Source: CAYLYM01 sp964387645 (GTDB lineage Bacteria; Calditrichota; Calditrichia; RBG-13-44-9). Taken from it: a stretch of DNA of 5,205 nt. Where the stretch lies: assembly GCA_964387645.1 (NCBI GenBank), contig CAYLYM010000171.1, positions 1-5,205 on the forward strand. Reading direction: 5' to 3'. Each line of letters begins with the position of its first letter. The stretch's first letter is position 1. The notes under the pieces are model-generated. The model ran no database searches and was not told the origin of the DNA. It worked only from the letters and a program-made list of their open reading frames with translations. This document shows positions 1 through 5,205 of this stretch, in pieces. The translations under genes were made by a program, and so were the position numbers.

Positions 1-1
1 T

Positions 2-1402
2 AGGCAACACTATAACCAACTTCTATCAGATTTAAGGCGGAATTTTAACTTAATATACTTTTGTGAGAATCATTTAAAAGATCCAGAACTAGCCAGCGAA
101 TTTCTACGTAACCCGAAATATCATCGCCAATCCATGTTTGCATTAAGTCATCCCAAAGGGACGAGGCAATTGCGAGAAATAATCCAGATAAATGATGCTC
201 CATATCTACCAGGAAGCTCTATCAAAGGGGCCATTCGAACGGCGCTGGCTTTTCGGGCAGTGAAAAATTTAGATGATAAGGGTGTAACAATTTTACTTAA
301 TGGGCGGTCTAGATCGAATATCTATGGGATCAATCGTATTTTAGAAAAAATTCGTCGATTATCTGAACAAGCGATCCAGGTAATTCAAGCTGGAGAATAT
401 CACAAAACTAGCAATGTATTAAGCGATTTAGATCGGGAACGGCGGAGTTGGCAAAAGAAGATCGGAGATGAAGTCGAAAAAGTTGTCTTTGGGTGTGGTG
501 AAGAAGGTAAATTAGGCGAAAAGTACGACGATCCTAAATTTGATCTAATGCGGTTAATTAAAGTTTCTGATACAACTGAAGGCAATTGGGAAATGATTGC
601 CGGACATTTGATGTCTTATACCCGTGATGGAAAGTCTGGTGGTTTAAAAGCACAACCCATTCAATTGTGTGAATTTATTGACGCGAACAGCACTTTTCAA
701 TTTAATATGGCTATAGACACTGCCTTAATTCAAGTTATCCGACAGAATAGAATTAAAGGATGGATAGGTTTTAAAGAAAAATTCCAGCGTTTATTTGGCG
801 TTAATCCTTCCTTGCCGGAGGACCAATTAACCCGGGAAATATTAGACTCCATCTTATCAGCTGTAAAGGAATTTGGGAAAAGTATCGTGGATCATGAAAA
901 ACGATGGTTAGACAATTTTTCGGGCATGGAAGTAAGTAATATTAGAAAATTTTATGAGAATTTAAATGGCAATGGTAATTATCTAAAAATCGGATTTTCC
1001 AGCGGGTGGCATGCCACAACCGTTGGTTTGGCGTTGGCTGAAAATCCCAAATTGAAAGAGTATTTACCAGAGTTGATCTATGCTTTCAACCTGGATCTGA
1101 TCATCAATCAAGAAAAATTACTCAAACGTGCCGAAAAAAATAGGAGAAAATTAGAAGAACAATTGCGACTCTTGAGACGGACACCTAATGTCTGGCGATT
1201 TCCTCACTCAAGACGAATGATTGGTGAAAACAATAAACCACTATATCCAGTGGGTTGGATTGAAATAAGCATTCAACCATTCTCTAAAGACCAGGAGAAT
1301 ATAGGTACTTCATCAAATGTAGAAATAAAATCTAATGATTGGAATGATGAATCGTTTGAGGAAATGCTAATAAAATTGAAAGAAAAATTTAATAATCGAT
1401 AA
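2..1402 (+). CDS. csm5: Csm5, RAMP subunit of the type III-A effector complex (5' partial)
   Basis: The reading frame is open from the left edge of the window to the TAA at 1400-1402, so the gene starts upstream. The ATG at 134 is internal: the 44 codons before it are open, and the usual N-terminal RAMP strand is missing. The RAMP glycine-rich loop is at about 206-247 (YLPGSSIKGAIRTAL). A middle motif, GFSSGWHATTVGLAL, is at about 995-1039. Near the C-terminus a basic RFPHSRRM stretch and a GWIEI motif (about 1196-1268) match the usual end of Csm5. A charged, possibly coiled segment (KRAEKNRRKLEEQLRLLRR) precedes it. Known Csm5 proteins cap the complex near the 3' end of the crRNA and help its maturation. 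The last 30 or so residues form an acidic, low-complexity tail. The main alternative is another Cas7-like RAMP, but the motif order favours Csm5. Confidence 0.88.
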   Translation, partial: RQHYNQLLSDLRRNFNLIYFCENHLKDPELASEFLRNPKYHRQSMFALSHPKGTRQLREIIQINDAPYLPGSSIKGAIRTALAFRAVKNLDDKGVTILLNGRSRSNIYGINRILEKIRRLSEQAIQVIQAGEYHKTSNVLSDLDRERRSWQKKIGDEVEKVVFGCGEEGKLGEKYDDPKFDLMRLIKVSDTTEGNWEMIAGHLMSYTRDGKSGGLKAQPIQLCEFIDANSTFQFNMAIDTALIQVIRQNRIKGWIGFKEKFQRLFGVNPSLPEDQLTREILDSILSAVKEFGKSIVDHEKRWLDNFSGMEVSNIRKFYENLNGNGNYLKIGFSSGWHATTVGLALAENPKLKEYLPELIYAFNLDLIINQEKLLKRAEKNRRKLEEQLRLLRRTPNVWRFPHSRRMIGENNKPLYPVGWIEISIQPFSKDQENIGTSSNVEIKSNDWNDESFEEMLIKLKEKFNNR

Positions 1403-1490
1403 TAATTAACATTTATTAGGAAATTCAACTTCTACTTTTTTATTATTTTTTTTAATTGAAGTTATGGATTCATTTTTTAAAAGATAAAAC

Positions 1491-2867
1491 ATGGCTACAA
1501 AATTAATAACTTTTTTAGGGACGAATCCGTATTTAGAATGTAATTACTATTTTGAAGATCCAATAAAAGAATTCTATTTAACCCGTTTTGTACAAATTTC
1601 AATTATACGTTCTATCATTGATAAATTTAATGATAATAGTGAAATTTTGTTTTTAACAACAGCTGCTGCAAAAGAGCAAAACTGGGAAGATATAAAATTT
1701 GAAAACGGTGAAATTCGCAAAGGATTAAAATCTGAATTAGAAAGATTAAAAAATTATTTAGAAAACAAAAATAAAAAACTTCCTAAATACCATCTCGTTG
1801 ATATACCAGAAGGAAAGAGCGAATCAGAGCTATGGGATATATTTAATATTATAACAAAAATAGTGGATGAAGACGATGAAATTTACTTTGACATTACACA
1901 TTCTTTCCGCTCATTACCCATGTTGGCTCTCGTGGTATTAAACTATTTGCGTGTGATAAAGGGAATAACAATTAAACAAATATTTTATGGCGCTTTTGAA
2001 ACTATCGGTAGAATAAAAGATGCTGAAAAGCTCGTTCCTAAGAATCGCCATGCGCCTATATTTGACCTCACACCTTTTGAGAATCTGCTATCCTGGGCAA
2101 CGGCTGCCGATCATTTTATACAAACGGGTAATCCTTTACCTCTTACTTTATTAACAGATAAAGAAACAATACCAGTCCTAAGAAAAACAAAAGGTCAAGA
2201 TGAAGCAGCTCGCGCTTTAAAAATTTTTTCTTATCGTTTAGGTATGTTCTTTAAAAATTTAAGTATTGCAAAAAGTCCTGATCTATACTCTAACTTTTTT
2301 CAATTAAAAAAATCTATTCAATCAGTTCAAAATCATATAGAAGCTATTCCTCCTCTTTCTAAATTATTCGATAAAATTAAGATTGAATTCGATAGCGCCT
2401 TGCCTTCTGAGGAAAATATTAATTTGCAAGATAAAAAATTATTGTCAAATTTCATTCGAAATATTAATAAATCGATTGACTATTCGTTCAAATTTGGTTT
2501 AATCCAACAAGGTTTTACTTTGTTAGAGGAGAATATCATTACCTATGGTTGCTTCTTGTTTGATCTTGATTACAAAAAACCAATTCATCGACGTCTACTC
2601 ACCACAGCTTTTGGTTTAAAGAAAAACAAAAAGCCCGAAAATGAATGGAGATTCTTAGAAAATTTAGATCGCGAATTTCAAATAGAGATTATTAAAAAAA
2701 TTATCCAATCTCCGATCGATGAAATAGTACTGTTGTGGCAGCAAGTCAGTGAAAAACGAAATTCCATTAACCATGCTGGATATAGCTATAAAAATATTGA
2801 ATATCAAAATCTACTGACAACTGGCCGGGATATGTTGCAAAGATTTGAAGAAATCATTAAACAATAA
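1491..2867 (+). CDS. csx1: CARF-HEPN RNase of the Csx1/TM1812 (DxTHG) group
   Basis: This is a 458-residue protein, a normal length for the group. The N-terminal CARF-type Rossmann domain (about 1-200) opens with the strand KLITFLGTNPY. It carries a DxTHG-like motif at residues 134-138 (DITHS, Ser in place of the usual Gly) and a YGAFE motif at 166-170. The C-terminal half is helical and ends in a HEPN catalytic motif of the R-x4-H type, R423 to H428 (RNSINH). Family knowledge: such proteins bind cyclic oligoadenylate made by Cas10 and then cleave RNA non-specifically as dimers in the cytoplasm. The start is set by the first CARF strand beginning at residue 4; the ribosome site before it is weak (AAAAGA-like). 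An 88-base AT-rich gap separates it from csm5. Its composition is very AT-rich (two counted lines gave 23% and 30% GC). Older naming would place it in csx2/TM1812. The ring size of its activator cannot be read from sequence. Confidence 0.87.
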   Translation: MATKLITFLGTNPYLECNYYFEDPIKEFYLTRFVQISIIRSIIDKFNDNSEILFLTTAAAKEQNWEDIKFENGEIRKGLKSELERLKNYLENKNKKLPKYHLVDIPEGKSESELWDIFNIITKIVDEDDEIYFDITHSFRSLPMLALVVLNYLRVIKGITIKQIFYGAFETIGRIKDAEKLVPKNRHAPIFDLTPFENLLSWATAADHFIQTGNPLPLTLLTDKETIPVLRKTKGQDEAARALKIFSYRLGMFFKNLSIAKSPDLYSNFFQLKKSIQSVQNHIEAIPPLSKLFDKIKIEFDSALPSEENINLQDKKLLSNFIRNINKSIDYSFKFGLIQQGFTLLEENIITYGCFLFDLDYKKPIHRRLLTTAFGLKKNKKPENEWRFLENLDREFQIEIIKKIIQSPIDEIVLLWQQVSEKRNSINHAGYSYKNIEYQNLLTTGRDMLQRFEEIIKQ

Positions 2868-3025
2868 AGTTGAAAACATTATCTATCTGAAACACTACAG
2901 TTTTTATTAGAGGATGTATATTATAGCAACAACATCATCACCCAAATTCCTATATGTTTTAATAAAAATTTAGAATAAATTTAATATTGATTTTTAGATA
3001 GATACAATAATTCAGGGACATAACC

Positions 3026-3232
3026 ATGAAATACCGTGTATTGATTGAAGAAGATGAAGATGGAAATTTTGTTGCCGAAGTGCCAGCTCTGCCCGGATGC
3101 ATATCACAGGGAAAAACACGTAAAGAAGCCATAGAGAATATTAAAGAAGCCATCTCCGCTTATATCGAAAGCCTGGAAGCGCATAATGAACCGGTTCCAC
3201 CACCCATTTCGGAAGAGATTGTGGAGGTCTAA
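3026..3232 (+). CDS. hicB: HicB-family antitoxin, short form
   Basis: This 68-residue protein shows the HicB pattern: an N-terminal strand (KYRVLIEEDEDGNFVAEVP), then the signature PALPGCISQGKT at residues 20-31, then the helix RKEAIENIKEAI. HicB proteins adopt a partial RNase H-like fold and neutralise the HicA mRNA interferase by direct binding. The usual C-terminal helix-turn-helix or ribbon-helix-helix DNA-binding domain is absent: after residue 51 only a proline-rich tail (PVPPP) and a few acidic residues remain. Autorepression through HicB is therefore not expected from this sequence. A good ribosome site, AGGGA at 3014-3018, lies 7 bases before the ATG. It is the first gene of a compact hicB-hicA-csx1 run, in the less common antitoxin-first order. 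It follows a 158-base gap after the first csx1. Confidence 0.9.
   Translation: MKYRVLIEEDEDGNFVAEVPALPGCISQGKTRKEAIENIKEAISAYIESLEAHNEPVPPPISEEIVEV
3223..3227 (+). promoter_or_regulatory. Ribosome binding site deciding the GTG start of hicA
   Basis: GGAGG sits inside the last codons of hicB, 7 bases before the GTG at 3235. There is no in-frame ATG near the start, so this strong site supports GTG as the initiation codon and a 2-base gap between hicB stop and hicA start. Confidence 0.75.
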
Positions 3233-3234
3233 TT

Positions 3235-3459
3235 GTGGCTGAACTTCCTCGCTTATCTGGACGAGAGCTGGTTAAAATTTTACAAAAAATAGGTTACGAA
3301 AAAGATCGCCAGAAAGGAAGCCACATAGTATTGCGCCAGAAAAGTTATCCCTATCGACGTTTAACAATACCCGATCATAAAGAAATTGCCAAAGGAACCT
3401 TTAGAGCAATTTTAAGACAAGCAGGTTTAACCACAAAGGAATTTGAAAAACTCCTATGA
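3235..3459 (+). CDS. hicA: HicA-family mRNA interferase toxin
   Basis: This 74-residue protein has the typical HicA size and pattern. A basic N-terminal helix (LSGRELVKILQKIGYE) leads into the strand with the catalytic histidine, KGSHIVL, H30. Then come a basic strand region (YPYRRLTIPDH), KEIAKGT and a C-terminal helix (FRAILRQAGLTTKEFEKLL). Family knowledge: HicA has a double-stranded-RNA-binding-like fold and cleaves mRNA or tmRNA; its histidine is required. The gene appears intact. It starts at GTG 2 bases after hicB. Its stop codon overlaps the start of the following CARF-HEPN gene (ATGA at 3456-3459), so the three genes are very likely one transcription unit. Confidence 0.9.
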   Translation: MAELPRLSGRELVKILQKIGYEKDRQKGSHIVLRQKSYPYRRLTIPDHKEIAKGTFRAILRQAGLTTKEFEKLL

Positions 3460-5093
3460 CCACTACTCTCATATCCGTTATCGGTAAACCATTTAAAGGA
3501 TTTTACGATCACGCTGTGTATGCATTGAATGGAGTCCAGTATGAGACCGACTTTTTCTTTATTCCACTACTGGAGCATTATCAGCCGGATCAATTCTTTC
3601 TTCTGGGAACAAAGGACTCCATCTGGGAACAAGTTGAAAAAGCAAAACAGAAGGCTTCCTTTGAATACCAGGAAGTCGTCATTCCCTTTGGCATTAACGA
3701 AACGGAAATCTGGCAAATATTCGAAACCATTGTCAACCTGCCATTACGGGATACCAAGGTGATTATCGACATCACCCACGGTTTCCGGGCTATCCCATTA
3801 GCCGTTTTCATGGCGGTATTGTATTTTCAAACCGCTCGTAAAGATGTTATCGTTAGAGATGTTTTATATGGCAATTTCGAAGCGCGGGACAAAACAACCG
3901 GTATTGCGCCGGTGGTGCATCTGAACTCTCTGTTAGAAATGAACGAATGGATTCGCGCTGCCCGGCGATTTGTCTATTACGGAGATGGAGATCTGCTGCT
4001 CAGTAAACTAAAACCCTTTTCCCAATCGCATGAGATGGATGCCTTCTACCAGGCTTTCGAAAATCTGGTCAACACCCTGCAGCTCAATTTCGTCACCCAG
4101 GTAGCTCCCGCCGCCCGTAAAGTTCAGCAAAAACTGAATCGGCCCGTCCGCCGCCAGTTGAATCTGATTCCCCCACTGCGGCTGTTATCCAACCTCATCA
4201 AACAACGATTAGAAATGTTTACCCGCGATGAACCCGAATGGCGTCAACAATGGCGTCTGGCGGAATGGTTCTTTCGGAATCGACAATATAGTCAGTCCCT
4301 TATCGTTCTTCGGGAAACCCTGTTCACCTTCACCACCCTGTTGATTGGCGGCAAAACGCGCAGCCGGGAAGACCGGGAAGAGAAAGCCGGCAAGCTTCAT
4401 TTCATTCTGGCTACAGAAGAAAACACGACGGAGTTGCAGAAGAGCTTTCGGCAGGAACAGATCGAAAAAATACATCAAATGTTGAATAAAATCCGGAAGA
4501 TGTTAGGCGATTCTCTGTATGAAACATGGCGCGCCCTCATCAACGATATTCAGAAAGCCCGCAATCGAGTTGGACATGCCCTGACAGTTGGAAAAGGAAA
4601 AGACGAAATAGTTGATCCGACAGAGCAAATTCAAAAATTACAAGAATGGATCCAAACCAGTGTTCAGGTACTGGAAAGAATTCATCAAATAAATAATGAA
4701 AGCGGGGAGCGATTAAGAAATATTTTAAGGAAAATTTTAAAAGTAACTACCTTCCAAAACAATCGGGTTTTTATAATCATCAATGAAGGTATTCATCCAA
4801 TTGTAGATGACTTAAAAAAACAATTTGGAGACGATATTTTATTCGAAGTGGTGACCCGAGGAAATGTAGAAATTGAAGAGGAAAAGAATATTGTTAAAAA
4901 GGTTCAGGAGATTGTACTAAAATACAGAGGCTCAGAATTTGTAATTGTACCAAGCGGGATGCCTTATTTAATTACCCTTGTGTATAATACTTTATATCAA
5001 ATAACCAGTAAACATCCCATTTATTTGCAATACGATAGGGACGCCGGGCAATATCGGGAAAAACTGCTGGATCCGCGAAAGTTGTTGTTTTGA
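3456..5093 (+). CDS. csx1: CARF-HEPN RNase with an extra C-terminal domain
   Basis: This is a 545-residue protein, about 90 longer than the first CARF-HEPN protein in the window. Residues 1 to about 170 form the CARF-like domain: first strand TTLISVIGKPF, a full DITHG motif at 105-109, and YGNFE at 138-142. A helical linker and HEPN domain follow, with an intact R-x4-H motif at R369 to H374 (RNRVGH). Residues from about 435 to 545 are an added alpha/beta domain, described separately. By family knowledge the core is a cyclic-oligoadenylate-activated RNase. The ATG overlaps the hicA stop in an ATGA. The nearest purine-rich site (AAAGGA, 3435-3440) lies 15 bases before the start, so translation probably depends on coupling to hicA. 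The first CARF strand starts right at this ATG, which supports it. The core is GC-richer (52-60% in samples at 4081-4380) than the C-terminal part. Confidence 0.85.
   Translation: MTTTLISVIGKPFKGFYDHAVYALNGVQYETDFFFIPLLEHYQPDQFFLLGTKDSIWEQVEKAKQKASFEYQEVVIPFGINETEIWQIFETIVNLPLRDTKVIIDITHGFRAIPLAVFMAVLYFQTARKDVIVRDVLYGNFEARDKTTGIAPVVHLNSLLEMNEWIRAARRFVYYGDGDLLLSKLKPFSQSHEMDAFYQAFENLVNTLQLNFVTQVAPAARKVQQKLNRPVRRQLNLIPPLRLLSNLIKQRLEMFTRDEPEWRQQWRLAEWFFRNRQYSQSLIVLRETLFTFTTLLIGGKTRSREDREEKAGKLHFILATEENTTELQKSFRQEQIEKIHQMLNKIRKMLGDSLYETWRALINDIQKARNRVGHALTVGKGKDEIVDPTEQIQKLQEWIQTSVQVLERIHQINNESGERLRNILRKILKVTTFQNNRVFIIINEGIHPIVDDLKKQFGDDILFEVVTRGNVEIEEEKNIVKKVQEIVLKYRGSEFVIVPSGMPYLITLVYNTLYQITSKHPIYLQYDRDAGQYREKLLDPRKLLF
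4758..5090 (+). other. C-terminal domain of the second CARF-HEPN protein, possibly ring-nuclease-like
   Basis: Residues 435-545 follow the point where ordinary Csx1 proteins end. The pattern is a hydrophobic strand (VFIIINEG, 438-445), His-Pro at 447-448 and a helix. A second strand region, an acidic helix, another strand (EFVIVPSGMP, 494-503), a long helix and a last strand (HPIYLQYDRD, 520-529) follow. This order recalls, from memory, small type III accessory proteins such as Csx15, which begin with a strand ending in N-x-x-H-P and have a Pro/Gly turn before the last helix. Here the first motif is N443-x3-H447-P448. The similarity is weak and was judged by eye. A degenerate second CARF-like domain is the main alternative. 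Confidence 0.4.
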
Positions 5094-5094
5094 G

Positions 5095-5117
5095 TTTTTT
5101 TCTTCTTTTTTTTCTCC
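5095..5117 (+). other. Uninterrupted pyrimidine tract after the last stop codon
   Basis: Twenty-three consecutive T or C bases, mostly T in runs of 7 and 8, begin two bases after the stop of the second CARF-HEPN gene. A T-tract could belong to a terminator, but there is no GC-rich hairpin directly before it, and the first hairpin lies after it. On the minus strand it is a purine tract, so it is not a standard terminator there either. Confidence 0.5.
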
Positions 5118-5139
5118 ACCACCGATTGAAATCGGTGGT
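5118..5139. repeat. Hairpin 1: 9-bp perfect stem, TGAA loop
   Basis: ACCACCGAT (5118-5126) pairs perfectly with ATCGGTGGT (5131-5139) around the four-base loop TGAA. It is the first of three similar short palindromes and is followed by TATGTC, a tail shared with hairpin 2. It looks like a REP-type intergenic element. It could also stall or protect the 3' end of the transcript, but no T-run follows the stem. Confidence 0.7.
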
Positions 5140-5151
5140 TATGTCTTTCTA

Positions 5152-5169
5152 AACCCGTTGAAACGGGTT
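5152..5169. repeat. Hairpin 2: 7-bp perfect stem, same TGAA loop
   Basis: AACCCGT (5152-5158) pairs perfectly with ACGGGTT (5163-5169) around TGAA. The stem sequence differs from hairpin 1, yet the loop and the following ATGTC are kept. This points to a repeated structural unit rather than a simple sequence duplication. Confidence 0.7.
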
Positions 5170-5180
5170 ATGTCAATGGT

Positions 5181-5200
5181 AAACAGGATTCATCCTGTTT
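5181..5200. repeat. Hairpin 3: 8-bp perfect stem, TTCA loop (inverted copy)
   Basis: AAACAGGA (5181-5188) pairs perfectly with TCCTGTTT (5193-5200) around TTCA, the reverse complement of TGAA. It therefore reads as the same kind of hairpin in the opposite orientation, with a third unrelated stem. The array may continue beyond the right edge. Confidence 0.65.
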
Positions 5201-5205
5201 TGATC

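Noticed and set aside
134..136. ATG at 134 as the start of csm5
   Set aside because: The same frame is open without a stop to the left edge, and the N-terminal RAMP segment expected before the glycine-rich loop would be missing. The ATG is internal.
1427..1463. Inverted repeat AACTTC / GAAGTT in the gap between csm5 and the first csx1
   Set aside because: Only 6 base pairs with a 25-base AT-rich loop, which is likely chance in this composition.
2889..2905. Weak stem (GAAAC with GTTTT) followed by T residues after the first csx1 as a terminator
   Set aside because: The stem is only about 5 pairs including a G-T pair and has almost no GC, which is too weak to support a terminator call.
2980..3008. 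Possible promoter for hicB (TTTAAT at 2980-2985, TACAAT at 3003-3008, 17-base spacing)
   Set aside because: The -35 match is poor, the start point would fall on the ribosome site, and such -10 matches are common by chance in this AT-rich gap.
4209..4478. Minus-strand open frame of 89 codons inside the second CARF-HEPN gene
   Set aside because: It lies wholly within a well-supported gene and shows no recognisable protein pattern. The same holds for the other short antisense or out-of-frame reading frames at 400-585, 2959-3153, 3529-3762 and 3590-3811.
5118..5200. The hairpin cluster as a CRISPR array
   Set aside because: The three units have different stem sequences and short uneven gaps (12 and 11 bases); a CRISPR array needs near-identical direct repeats with longer spacers.

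Overview
The window is the downstream part of a bacterial type III-A (Csm) CRISPR-Cas locus and its accessory genes. All recognisable genes lie on the plus strand. They are the 3' part of csm5, a CARF-HEPN RNase gene of the Csx1/TM1812 group, a hicB-hicA toxin-antitoxin pair, and a second, longer CARF-HEPN gene whose start codon overlaps the hicA stop. The window ends in a pyrimidine tract and three short hairpins. No CRISPR array, cas1/cas2, cas10 or cas6 is visible here.

The organism cannot be identified with confidence. The DNA is AT-rich overall but uneven: hand-counted 60-base samples run from about 23% to 60% GC. Shine-Dalgarno-like sites precede hicB and hicA, which argues mildly against a typical Bacteroidota. 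The patchy composition suggests an accessory region assembled from different sources.

Layout: 2-1402 csm5 (5' end outside the window); 1403-1490 AT-rich gap; 1491-2867 first CARF-HEPN gene; 2868-3025 AT-rich gap with no convincing promoter or terminator; 3026-3232 hicB; 3235-3459 hicA (GTG start); 3456-5093 second CARF-HEPN gene with an extra C-terminal domain; 5095-5117 pure pyrimidine tract; 5118-5200 three hairpins with a TGAA or TTCA loop.

How the parts may work together: in known type III systems, target RNA binding by the Csm complex makes Cas10 synthesise cyclic oligoadenylates. These bind CARF domains and switch on the attached HEPN RNases. The two CARF-HEPN proteins here are therefore probable second-messenger-activated RNases. 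The most unusual points are that hicBA is linked to the second effector by an ATGA overlap, and that this effector has about 110 extra residues. In general layout these recall small ring-nuclease-type proteins such as Csx15. If that is right, the protein could both respond to and remove its own activator, with a HicA mRNA interferase on the same transcript. This is inference from sequence and context only.
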